This document shows positions 1 to 9,202 of a DNA stretch of 64,000 bases, one piece after another; the first letter of the stretch is position 1, and each line of letters starts with the position of its first letter. Position numbers and translations under genes: made by a program. This DNA comes from Mariniradius saccharolyticus AK6 (GTDB lineage Bacteria > Bacteroidota > Bacteroidia > Cytophagales > Cyclobacteriaceae), in assembly GCF_000330725.2 (NCBI RefSeq), contig NZ_AMZY02000008.1, positions 62,001-126,000 on the forward strand, read 5' to 3'. A model generated the notes under the pieces. It did no database searches. It saw only the letters and a program-made list of their open reading frames with translations, and had not been told where the DNA came from.

Positions 1-3000
1 CAGAGCTTTCCGCATGGTTTTCTTGTTGGGCAGATTCCAAATTACCCGGGATTAAAGAATTGGGAAGCCAGCCTGGATGTGTTTGAAGAGTTATCGGATA
101 GGAATCTCATAACTTTGGAGGGTAATCAAATAATCCTTTCCCCTACCCAATGGTCAGGTTCTGAGGAAGATAAACAACGGATTTTATCCTCTTTGGAGCC
201 TCTTCAGGTTCTACTTCATGTTTACAATGGATTGGGAATAGACCAAGTACTTCGGAACAGGGATATAAGCTGGCCTCGAAAAAGAAGAGAAATACCCAGA
301 AAAAGAGAAAAACTGGAAAGGTTTTTCACCCAAAATCCAAGCCTGAATATTCTGGAAACAGATTTCACCAAAACGAATTTTTCCGCGAATTTCGATGGTA
401 TTGCAGAAGAAGAAAAAAGCGAGCTCCTATCCTTGGCAAGGAACTGGCAACGGATTCGAAATCTTGCCCGAAACACCTCCAATAGCCTCAAAATGCTGCA
501 GGCCGGATTTTCATCTGCACATGATATACTGCGGGCAGGGGAACAGCAATTTATTCAAGCCACCGGGTTGGGCTTTGATGAGTCCAAACGCATATACAAG
601 GAAGCATACAGACAGGGAACAGCCGTTACCCACTTTATGCAAAACCTGAAAGACCTTCGGGGAGATGGTTTTGCAGGTTTTTCGGTAAACAACCATCAAC
701 AGTTGTTCAAAGAGATTTCCACATTGCCTGACTACGAAAGCCTTTTCGGATCGCAGGATTTCTGTCATTGCGATCATTGCCATTCTATCCTAATTCCTAC
801 AGCGTATTTAGTTGATATGATGCTTTTTGTGGAGGATAAAGTCACAAGGAAGGTTTTTACCGGAGAAAATGCAGGACACTTTTTGAAATTGCAAAATCGT
901 CGGCCTGACCTTTGGGAAATTCCACTCACATGCGACAATACTCACGAGGAAATTCCCTACTTAGAAGTTGTCAATGAGGTGTTGGAATCATTTATCAAGA
1001 AAAATCCGATCGCCGATGGCAACAATGCGGGAGATGATTTTCCAGATTTGAACATCCCAATGCAAAAAACGAGAAATTACCTGGCGCATTTTAACCTGAC
1101 ACTTGAGGAAATCTATGCATTGCTGAATGCCCCGGAAAAGACCCGGCAATTGGAAGTTTTGAATTTATCTACCAATGAGGCAAACATCATAGATAAACGC
1201 CTATTCCAAAATGGAGAGGAACCTATCACCGGGAACCCGTCCCAAGAAAGGCTTCCGACCCTCGAAGAATTGCTGTCCATTTCCAAACTGTCCCGTGAGG
1301 AATTAGATCAAGTTCTAAAAAGTAAATTCCTACCTGAACTTTCAAAAATACAGATTGAACCTGAAAGGCCCACCGAAGAATTTCCGACAGGTAATGAGGG
1401 GTTTAAGTCAGGTACCTTTACCAAAGGAAGGTTTCAGAAAATCCAATCCTATGTAAGGTTATGGCGAGGCACCCCGTTTTCCATTGCTGAATTTGATGAT
1501 GTATTAAGCACAGCTACAGCAACAGAAGATTTCCAATCGGAGGAGCTCGGATGGTTAAAAATTGCCGATTTAATTCTACTGCATCGTGAGCTTGGCCTTA
1601 ACGAAGGAGAACTTTGTGCCTTACTTCGTGCATTTCCGACCAAATCACCCAATTTCGTTGATTCAGGGCATCTAAGCCGGATTTTTGACATTGATGCCAT
1701 TGTTGGAAAAGATATTCATCACGCTGCGGTGGTAGGTGCATTACAGGCTGGCTTGTCGCTGTCACACGAAGAGCTACAATTTCTTGTTGATGCAGTCAAG
1801 ATTGAATCAACGATTTCTCATAAGGATCTCGGCTATCTTTTTGGTCTCTCCCTGTTGGCCCGGCGATTGGAATATTCTATTTCGGAATTGTCTTTGGGGA
1901 TATCCATTTGTTCCGGAAAGGATGAATTTAGCGGGCTTGGCTTTAAAGAAATCTCGAGGTTACTGGAGTTTGATGCGCTACTTCAAAGGACTGGGGTTGC
2001 GATTTCAGATTTAATGGAGATTAATACTAATAGGCCCTTACTCACATCTCTTTGTAGGGAGAAGTTAAATTGGAAATTATCAGAAATTTACTGGCTTGAA
2101 GTTGAAGAGGAGAAAGAAGAACATGAAATAGATGGATCCGGAAATGAAAATAGAGAGGAAGACGAAGCAGTAACTAGAGATGAAGATGAAACAGAAAATG
2201 GAGGAGAAACCGAACCAATTGTTAAAGAAAAAAAATATGTACTTCCCAAGGAGCATACGCTATGGCTGGTACCATTAAAAAACATATTTTATTATTCCAC
2301 TTTCTCTGATAACATTAAGTCCAAAATAGAATTTTTATCAGTTCTAAATAATTCTATTACAATTAAGGATTTTGAAGACTTTCTGATAGAAGAAACAGGA
2401 CTGTCTTCAGATTCCCTTACCGCTATTCACATTCACTTAGGAGATTCAGTCCCCATTTTTGAGCAGTTGAGAAGAATATTGGATTTATCTGAAATAGCAA
2501 AAAAAATCGGTTTAGATATTAATTCTTTAATTGGATTGATAAATATAAATGAGTCCAATGAGTTAATAGAATTTAGTGAATTGCTACAAGACGCCTTAGC
2601 ATCCAAATACCCCAATGAAGAAAAAAGGAAGGAAATAATTGGCGCCTTGGATCAAAGTATGCTCGAAAGCAAGAGGGATTCACTTTGCGACTATATTATA
2701 GATACCTCTGTCACCTCGAAACATTTGCCCGTTAAGCTAAGGGACTATCAGGATATTTACCACTACCTGTTGCTGGATGTGGAAATGGGATCCTGTTTCC
2801 GTACCTCCCGGATATTGGCAGCGATAAGCAGTGTGCAATTGTATATACATCGGTGTTTATTTGGATTGGAAAAATCCGAAGATTTAACTGTATCACCCAG
2901 CCTGATTCCCGCCAAAGAATGGGAGTGGAGAAAAAACTACAGGGTTTGGGAAGCCAATAGAAAGGTGTTTGTATATCCGGAGAATTACATTGATCCGGCA

Positions 3001-6000
3001 CTCCGAAATTCAAAAACGGTCCCTTTTCAGGAATTGGAAAATGAATTGCTTCAGCAAAGCATTACGCTGGAAACCGCAGAAGCTGCCTATAAAAAATATC
3101 TTGTCAAATTTACAGAACTCGCCCACTTGCGCTATGCAGGGGCTTATTACCACGAAGTAGATGAACAGCCTGTTCAGGAGGTAAGTATAGATTTTGGACC
3201 TGGCATGACCGCGCGGATGGACATTTCCCAAGTGGCTAGGTTGGGAAATCCGGTGATCAACAAGCAAAAGACCTGCTACTACCTGTTTGCCAGGACCCAT
3301 TTGGATCCCTATCAATATTGGTTTAGGGCCTATTATCCCCTGATCAATAAATGGGAGGATTGGAAAAAAATAGACCTCCCCATTGAAGCCGAAGAAGTTT
3401 CCTGTATTGTGCACCTAGGAAAAATTTACCTGTATTGGACCGATGTGCAGCATCAGATCAATACCAAAATAGAGGTAGGAAATGCCAGTTCAGAGAGCGT
3501 TGAGTTCAAAGTATCTGTGAAGTACGCCCATTTGGAAGCAGATAATAGGTGGACATCCCCCCAGCAATTGTATCTCGGCAGGGTCGAAAAGTCAAAAGTG
3601 GAAATTGAATTAAGGTTGCAATTAAACGAACCTGGTGATTTGAAAGACCATGTCGTAGAAACCTTCAAGCGGAAGGTGTTTGGAAAGCCTTATGTTTCAA
3701 GGACGAAAAACAATAGTGAATTGCTGATCAGGCATATTTATTCTCCGGGAAAGAACATTCAATGGGAGAAGTTTAAAATGAAGGGTCAATCCATCACAAA
3801 AAGATTTTTCTCAAGTAATTTTTCTGAACGTAACCAAATAGAGTTTAGAATCCCTGAAACTGAATTTGATGTTAGAAATCAAGCTTTCCCAATTCACAAA
3901 GACATTGAAATCAGTTATATAACTACCGGTAGAGTGATTGGAAAAGTCCACCTAATGAATCCAGTAAGTGCGATTGTCGAGTGGAAATTTAAGTGGTGGT
4001 CATTTAAAGTAGAAATTGCGGTAGAACATGTAAGCGTTTTTCCGGAAAGTATACACATCACCGAATACATCCATAATTTATACAAGCCTCATATTGACCC
4101 AAACCGTGAATTTGAGAAGAATTTAAAGGCCATTTCAAATTCTTCCCTTCAACGTGAATACGAAGCAAACCAAGCAGAAAATGATGCCTTGCTCCGTTTT
4201 GTAGAAGATGGAAACCGCTATTTCACTTTAAAAAATCGAGTTCTCTCCCAACTGCCTTCAGGAACAGCCCACTTAGGACAGTTCGGACAACGTTGGGGAA
4301 CAATTCCCTTAAGTACGGTACTGACAGACGAACTCAATCAGGTGCTTATGGAAAAGGGTTTGGACCAGTTCTTGACACTTCGTACCCAGGAAATGGCCAC
4401 GGTTCAGGGTCAGATGATAAATTTCTCAGGCCCATACGGGGCGTATTATTGGGAATTGTTTTTTCATATCCCTTTATTGATTGCACATCAGCTCAATGCT
4501 AACGAGGATTTTAACGGTGCAAAGTGGTGGTTGGAGAAAGTGTTTGATCCAACTCCTCAGGAAGATGATGCAATCAACAGCAAAGATCATTATTGGCGAT
4601 TTAGGGAGTTCAGGAAACTTGAATTAACCACCCTGGAAAGCATTTTTACCAACGAAAGAGCTGTTGATGTCTATCTGACAGATCCCTTCAATCCTCATGC
4701 CATTGCCGACTTACGGGTGAGTGCTTACCAGAAAGCGGTAGTGATGAAATACCTTGACAACTTGTTGGACTGGGGAGATCATTTGTTTGCCCAGGATACC
4801 CAGGAAAGTTTGGTAGAGGCCTCCTTACTCTATACCACTGCTCTTGATATTTTAGGGAAAAAGCCTGTTATCAAGACGTCTTGTTCGGATCAAAACGGCG
4901 CTCAAAAATCATTTAAATTACTGCAATCAGGTGAAAATAATCAAAATCCATTCCTAACTTCCGCAGAAGACCTATACCATCGTATTCAAAAAGGGCTTGC
5001 TCATGAAAAAAAGCAATTAGAGTCAGAGAAACACCTGGCAAAAATACTAGACGATAAAATGCCGGAACCTCAACCTAAAGACAGGAACTATTGGGCCGTT
5101 CTTTCTAAAGCTAAATCTTATAAAGACCTTCAATATTTGCAAGAAGAGGACAATTCAAATCCGGAATCACTCCCCCAAACGATCCAAAAACCGAAAATGG
5201 TATCTTATTGGGAGAGGAAGAAATCAATTGAATTGCAAAAAGACCGGCTCCCCATAAAGCCCATTTCAGGAATTACGATCCCAGGCAACAAGCCGCATTA
5301 TAATTATGAAGAGGCAAATCCTGCGATCGGTCTGACGGATCTCGCTTCCTATTTCTGCGTGCCGCCTAACCTGATATTGGTAGGCTACCATGATAGGGTC
5401 AATGACCGCCTCAACAAGATCAGGCACTGTATGAACATCCACGGGATAAAAAGAAGTCTGCCCCTGTTCCAGCCTCCCATAGATCCCATGCTATTGATAA
5501 GAGCCAAGGCTTTAGGAGTTAATTTATCAGAGGTTAATCCTTGGACAGACAAACAATTTGGCCATTATCGCTTTGTCTTTTTGCTTGAAAAAGCCAAACA
5601 GTATGCGCAGCAAGTACAAGCCTTTGGGAATGCCTTGATGACTGCCATAGAAAAGGGAGACAGTGAAGAATTAATGGCTTTGAGGAATCTGCAGGAACAG
5701 AATCTTCTAAAACTCAGTAAAGACCAAAAAAGGAGACAGATAGAGGAAGCCAATCGGCAATTGCAGTCTGCTAAGGAATCGTTGGTAAATATGGAGAATA
5801 GAGAGGAATATTATAGGGGATTGCTTAGTGAGGGGTTAAATGGCTTGGAAAAAGCTCAACAGCATTTTAAACATAGTGCCTTGGGGGTTCAAACTTTAGT
5901 AACAGGGTTTTATGGTAGTTCATCGTTATGGTCATTGCTGCCCCAAATTGGAAGCCCATTTTCATTAAATTATGGAGGCGAGCAATTAGGTGATAGCCCA

Positions 6001-7419
6001 GCTTATTGGGCTGATATGTTAAGAAATATAAGCTCAATATTCGAAAATCTTTCTGCCTCAGCCGGAATGAGAGCGGGCTTTAACCGCAGAAACCAAGAAT
6101 GGTCCTTCCAATTGAAAACAGCCAAACAAGACAGAAAGCAGGCTCAGCAGCAGGAATTGGCTGCTGAAATCAGGCTCAGAATGGCTGAAAGAGATCAGGA
6201 AATTTATGAAAGGCAGGTTACCCAAAACAAAGAGGTGTTAGATTTTTACGGGGAGAAATTTTCCAATTTGGGGTTTTATCATCACCTACGTTCACAATTA
6301 AATTCAATGCATCGGGAATGTTATCAAATGGCCCTGAATCTGGCAAAGGATGCTGAAAGAGCGATGAAAAGCGAATTAGGAGTAACGCCGGATTCCCCGA
6401 TTCCTGGTTTCGGCACTTCTTATTTAGGAATACTTTCCGGAGAAGATTTGATGATGCAACTAAATAAGCTAGAACTCACATTTTTGGAAAATCAGAAAAG
6501 GCTTCCTGAAATTACCCAGCACTTTTCCCTGTACCAAATCAATCCCGAGGCACTGATTAACCTAAAGATCACCGGAAAGTGCACTTTCGTCCTTCCCGAA
6601 TTGGCTTTTGACCTATTATATCCGGGGCAATATAATCGAAGGATTCGGGGGGTTCGTATCTCGATTCCCTGTATTGCAGGTCCTTATACCAATATCAGTG
6701 CTGAGCTTAAACTCGTGGGAAGTAAGGTTAGACAAAAGGACAATACTCTCCTCGATGTTGAAATTGGGAATCAAGATATCATCACAACGAGTTCCGCCCA
6801 AAATGACTCGGGTACTTTCGAATTCAACTTTAGAGATGAGCGATACCTGCCATTTGAATATGCCGGAGCGGTAGAAAGTGAATGGGAATTGTCACTTCCA
6901 TCCAAAATAAGATCATTCAATTACGATACGATATCCGATGTCATCATTCATATGAATTATACCGCAAATACTGGAAATAGGCAGGAAGCAGAAGATCGTA
7001 TTTTGGATAAGATTAAGGCGTTTACCGAACCCGGAATGCTTTATGGAATTAATCTCAAACATGATTATCCGAATGAATGGCATCAGTTGAAAAGGAATGG
7101 CGGAATAGACCTGTCATTGGAAAAATCACGATTACCTTACTTTGTACAGAGCCTTCAGCTAAAAGTCACCCATGTCAGCTTTATTACAAAAAAGGTGGAA
7201 GATGTGGAATCATTCAAATTGATAGTTCACGGTATGGATGTAACATTAAGTTTGAAGACTTTAGAAAACAATAAGACGAAATTCTTACAGGGCGACATCA
7301 AGAATGACGAAGTAAACCAACAAATTGACTTTGGTAAGACATTAAGGATTTCCGCTGCAGCAGATGATTTGGAGAAGTTGGAAGAATTGTTTTTGGTGGT
7401 GAGGTGTGGTGTTGCGTAA
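1..7419 (+). CDS. Tc toxin subunit A (TcA)-like protein, 5' end cut by window
   Basis: Giant protein of the TcA family, which forms pentameric bell-shaped translocation channels in Tc (toxin complex) systems. The frame is open from base 1, and the first possible start inside (GTG at 79) is not the real one, so the N-terminus lies outside; 2472 codons are visible. Counting residues from the GTG at 79, the family-typical CHCDHCHS...AYLVD stretch is near 230-250. An ABC-toxin/neuraminidase-like region is near 985-1005 (WRKNYRVWEANRKVFVYPEN), and a GAYYWELFFHIPLL segment is near 1455. A long C-terminal coiled-coil region resembles the TcdA/TcdB pore-forming part, with FEYAGAVESEWEL near 2260. An acidic low-complexity insert (E/D-rich) sits near 675-720. 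Several internal stretches (about 2.0-2.65, 3.8-4.15 and 4.9-5.2 kb) are visibly A/T-richer than their flanks. No TcB or TcC gene follows; the downstream genes are convergent. Family assignment is strong; the target is unknown. Confidence 0.85.
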   Translation, partial: QSFPHGFLVGQIPNYPGLKNWEASLDVFEELSDRNLITLEGNQIILSPTQWSGSEEDKQRILSSLEPLQVLLHVYNGLGIDQVLRNRDISWPRKRREIPRKREKLERFFTQNPSLNILETDFTKTNFSANFDGIAEEEKSELLSLARNWQRIRNLARNTSNSLKMLQAGFSSAHDILRAGEQQFIQATGLGFDESKRIYKEAYRQGTAVTHFMQNLKDLRGDGFAGFSVNNHQQLFKEISTLPDYESLFGSQDFCHCDHCHSILIPTAYLVDMMLFVEDKVTRKVFTGENAGHFLKLQNRRPDLWEIPLTCDNTHEEIPYLEVVNEVLESFIKKNPIADGNNAGDDFPDLNIPMQKTRNYLAHFNLTLEEIYALLNAPEKTRQLEVLNLSTNEANIIDKRLFQNGEEPITGNPSQERLPTLEELLSISKLSREELDQVLKSKFLPELSKIQIEPERPTEEFPTGNEGFKSGTFTKGRFQKIQSYVRLWRGTPFSIAEFDDVLSTATATEDFQSEELGWLKIADLILLHRELGLNEGELCALLRAFPTKSPNFVDSGHLSRIFDIDAIVGKDIHHAAVVGALQAGLSLSHEELQFLVDAVKIESTISHKDLGYLFGLSLLARRLEYSISELSLGISICSGKDEFSGLGFKEISRLLEFDALLQRTGVAISDLMEINTNRPLLTSLCREKLNWKLSEIYWLEVEEEKEEHEIDGSGNENREEDEAVTRDEDETENGGETEPIVKEKKYVLPKEHTLWLVPLKNIFYYSTFSDNIKSKIEFLSVLNNSITIKDFEDFLIEETGLSSDSLTAIHIHLGDSVPIFEQLRRILDLSEIAKKIGLDINSLIGLININESNELIEFSELLQDALASKYPNEEKRKEIIGALDQSMLESKRDSLCDYIIDTSVTSKHLPVKLRDYQDIYHYLLLDVEMGSCFRTSRILAAISSVQLYIHRCLFGLEKSEDLTVSPSLIPAKEWEWRKNYRVWEANRKVFVYPENYIDPALRNSKTVPFQELENELLQQSITLETAEAAYKKYLVKFTELAHLRYAGAYYHEVDEQPVQEVSIDFGPGMTARMDISQVARLGNPVINKQKTCYYLFARTHLDPYQYWFRAYYPLINKWEDWKKIDLPIEAEEVSCIVHLGKIYLYWTDVQHQINTKIEVGNASSESVEFKVSVKYAHLEADNRWTSPQQLYLGRVEKSKVEIELRLQLNEPGDLKDHVVETFKRKVFGKPYVSRTKNNSELLIRHIYSPGKNIQWEKFKMKGQSITKRFFSSNFSERNQIEFRIPETEFDVRNQAFPIHKDIEISYITTGRVIGKVHLMNPVSAIVEWKFKWWSFKVEIAVEHVSVFPESIHITEYIHNLYKPHIDPNREFEKNLKAISNSSLQREYEANQAENDALLRFVEDGNRYFTLKNRVLSQLPSGTAHLGQFGQRWGTIPLSTVLTDELNQVLMEKGLDQFLTLRTQEMATVQGQMINFSGPYGAYYWELFFHIPLLIAHQLNANEDFNGAKWWLEKVFDPTPQEDDAINSKDHYWRFREFRKLELTTLESIFTNERAVDVYLTDPFNPHAIADLRVSAYQKAVVMKYLDNLLDWGDHLFAQDTQESLVEASLLYTTALDILGKKPVIKTSCSDQNGAQKSFKLLQSGENNQNPFLTSAEDLYHRIQKGLAHEKKQLESEKHLAKILDDKMPEPQPKDRNYWAVLSKAKSYKDLQYLQEEDNSNPESLPQTIQKPKMVSYWERKKSIELQKDRLPIKPISGITIPGNKPHYNYEEANPAIGLTDLASYFCVPPNLILVGYHDRVNDRLNKIRHCMNIHGIKRSLPLFQPPIDPMLLIRAKALGVNLSEVNPWTDKQFGHYRFVFLLEKAKQYAQQVQAFGNALMTAIEKGDSEELMALRNLQEQNLLKLSKDQKRRQIEEANRQLQSAKESLVNMENREEYYRGLLSEGLNGLEKAQQHFKHSALGVQTLVTGFYGSSSLWSLLPQIGSPFSLNYGGEQLGDSPAYWADMLRNISSIFENLSASAGMRAGFNRRNQEWSFQLKTAKQDRKQAQQQELAAEIRLRMAERDQEIYERQVTQNKEVLDFYGEKFSNLGFYHHLRSQLNSMHRECYQMALNLAKDAERAMKSELGVTPDSPIPGFGTSYLGILSGEDLMMQLNKLELTFLENQKRLPEITQHFSLYQINPEALINLKITGKCTFVLPELAFDLLYPGQYNRRIRGVRISIPCIAGPYTNISAELKLVGSKVRQKDNTLLDVEIGNQDIITTSSAQNDSGTFEFNFRDERYLPFEYAGAVESEWELSLPSKIRSFNYDTISDVIIHMNYTANTGNRQEAEDRILDKIKAFTEPGMLYGINLKHDYPNEWHQLKRNGGIDLSLEKSRLPYFVQSLQLKVTHVSFITKKVEDVESFKLIVHGMDVTLSLKTLENNKTKFLQGDIKNDEVNQQIDFGKTLRISAAADDLEKLEELFLVVRCGVA

Positions 7420-7572
7420 TCCAAATGATACCCAAAAGAATTCTTTTTCCAATCTGGAAAGATAGTGGCAAGAAGATTAAGCCAATGGTTGTAAAAAACT
7501 ATAGATATCAAAACATCTAGTATCCCCTATCTTAATTTGAAATAGAATCGGGACAAATTGAAACATAGACCG

Positions 7573-7600
7573 AATCGCGCGAAATGATTTTCGCTCGATT
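7573..7600. terminator. Inverted repeat between convergent genes, possible terminator
   Basis: An imperfect palindrome has arms AATCG-C-GCGAAA and TTTCGC-T-CGATT around a four-base TGAT loop. It lies between the 3' ends of the TcA-like gene and the convergent HEPN-like frame, so a bidirectional termination role is plausible. There is no U-tract after the stem, so the call is tentative. The rest of the 7420-7603 spacer shows nothing else. Confidence 0.4.
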
Positions 7601-7603
7601 AAC

Positions 7604-8023
7604 CTAGACACTGTTATAACTACACCTTTCCTTATCCGTTCCTCTGTATTCATTCTTAAGCTGCGCGAGCGTCTTTAAATATCCTTTTGACAAAATGGCC
7701 TTCCAAGAATCGAGTATTTTTTCCAGATCGGTTTTACTCGTTCGTTCAGCGTGACATGCCCGGTTTCTGATGTTCTTAATTTGATATGCCAAGTTCAGGA
7801 AGTCCTTATAATCAGTATCTGATTTGAAAGGATGATATCCTTTAGCCAAAACGGTCTCCTTGAACCCGGAAATCTGACCACCCATTGTAGGACTGACCCA
7901 CATATCATTCAGGGGCTGATTAAAATCGATGGAGAATTTTCCACCCAATCTTACTTGGGCATTTTTGCCTGGTTCATATTCGTAATAATAAAGTGGCAGA
8001 TTGATTTCAAGTTGCTTTCGCAC
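7604..8023 (-). CDS. HEPN-like RNase-motif protein (C-terminal part, in frame after a TGA)
   Basis: A 139-codon frame with a possible GTG start. It carries R86-N87-x-x-x-H91 (IRNRACH), the Rx4H signature of HEPN RNases, in a helical C-terminal context. The reading frame continues unbroken upstream through nine codons (ELSYSIVHW) to the TGA stop of the preceding gene at 8051-8053, in the same frame. The two pieces therefore look like one protein of roughly 500-530 residues interrupted by a single stop codon. Alternatives are a nonsense mutation or base-call error, a genuine split with re-initiation at the GTG, or stop-codon readthrough. Together with the upstream CARF/sigma-54 regulator this suggests an RNA-cleaving effector; function is inferred from the motif only. 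Confidence 0.6.
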   Translation of the reverse strand: MRKQLEINLPLYYYEYEPGKNAQVRLGGKFSIDFNQPLNDMWVSPTMGGQISGFKETVLAKGYHPFKSDTDYKDFLNLAYQIKNIRNRACHAERTSKTDLEKILDSWKAILSKGYLKTLAQLKNEYRGTDKERCSYNSV

Positions 8024-8050
8024 CCAATGGACAATAGAATATGAAAGTTC

Positions 8051-9142
8051 TCATTCAAATGACTTTCCGAACGGGAGAATGAACGGTGAGTAGTCAAAGT
8101 CCAAAGTTTCCAAGCTCTGGATCAATTTCAATCCCTGATCTAAAAACAATCTTGTATCTTTTTCAATCAAGAATTGATTTTCTTGAACTAGCTCCTCAAA
8201 TGATTTTTCCTTAACTCCTTTACCTACTTTAAAAAGCTGCGAAAAGCTGCTTTTTTTGGGGCTTACTTCGACAGTTTTGGCCTTTTTACTTGATTTTTTG
8301 TAGTCGTTGTAACTATCCGAGGAGTCTTCAACTATGCCTCCGGGAAAATCAATCGAGTGCATACTACTTTCCCGAATTTCGAAACCGAAGCCAGGCTGCC
8401 TCGGATTGATGCTTTTTACAATTTCAATCCCTGAGTAAAACAACCCCAACTCAATTTCCTTATCTGTTGATGCCTTTGTTGCATGTTTTCCTGCTTTTGA
8501 GGGCCAAGGGCTACCATAGGACCTAGTGGCCAAATTTGAAATCTTCGCACTTAAGTCAACCAGTGCACTGCCAAAGGCTCGGTCCAAGCCAACTTTTGCA
8601 TATTTGAAAGGTGCATATAACAGATCAGCCAATCTTTCTTTTGGAAGCTCGTTTGCAGCACGGATAAGCCAGGCGATTTGCCTATTGATAAGCGTGCCAG
8701 AGGATGGCATCCAATAAAAGAACGGTAGTCCCAGATCAGGCGTGAAGACGATCGCCGGCAATTTGGCAAAAGGTATGTCCAAATATTCCGCGATAAAAAG
8801 AGCCGTTAGCGAAGGGTCAAAAGTTTGGTGAATCTTTCCTGGATTTGCCAACTCATTCAAACCCCAATTATCTTTAAAAAATCGATTATCTTTCTTTTCT
8901 GCCCAATACATCCAAGATTGGGGGGGATCCGCCAAAGCTGTGAAAAGAAGATTTTTCCCTGATTCCCGGTGCCACCTATCAAAACTCCCTCCTACTTCCC
9001 TGTCAAACTCAGCGTCCGACCTAGGATCGTGCAAAAGAATCGCGAACATTTTGAAATCGACTTTTAGATGATGATTCAAGTAGCGATCATCTCCGTTTGC
9101 AATAGCCTCAAAAAGCTTATAACTATTTATTGGCAAGCCCAT
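8051..9142 (-). CDS. Unknown protein, N-terminal part of the interrupted HEPN-like effector
   Basis: The frame encodes 363 residues from the ATG at 9142 (MGLPINSYK). A TTG at 9199, three bases after the regulator stop, would add 19 residues. I recognise no catalytic domain in this part. It contains a conserved-looking segment GSFDRWHRESGKN and many aromatic residues, then a lysine/serine-rich linker before the stop GKSFE-TGA. Because the next 150 codons are in the same frame and carry a HEPN motif, this is probably the sensor or body of a larger two-part protein. It is co-directional with and immediately downstream of the CARF/sigma-54 regulator, so the two are probably co-transcribed. Confidence 0.65.
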   Translation of the reverse strand: MGLPINSYKLFEAIANGDDRYLNHHLKVDFKMFAILLHDPRSDAEFDREVGGSFDRWHRESGKNLLFTALADPPQSWMYWAEKKDNRFFKDNWGLNELANPGKIHQTFDPSLTALFIAEYLDIPFAKLPAIVFTPDLGLPFFYWMPSSGTLINRQIAWLIRAANELPKERLADLLYAPFKYAKVGLDRAFGSALVDLSAKISNLATRSYGSPWPSKAGKHATKASTDKEIELGLFYSGIEIVKSINPRQPGFGFEIRESSMHSIDFPGGIVEDSSDSYNDYKKSSKKAKTVEVSPKKSSFSQLFKVGKGVKEKSFEELVQENQFLIEKDTRLFLDQGLKLIQSLETLDFDYSPFILPFGKSFE

Positions 9143-9202
9143 GACAAAATTTTGATTTTGAGAACCTAATGGAAAAACCAAGATACCAAAAATCTCCAAA
9201 AT

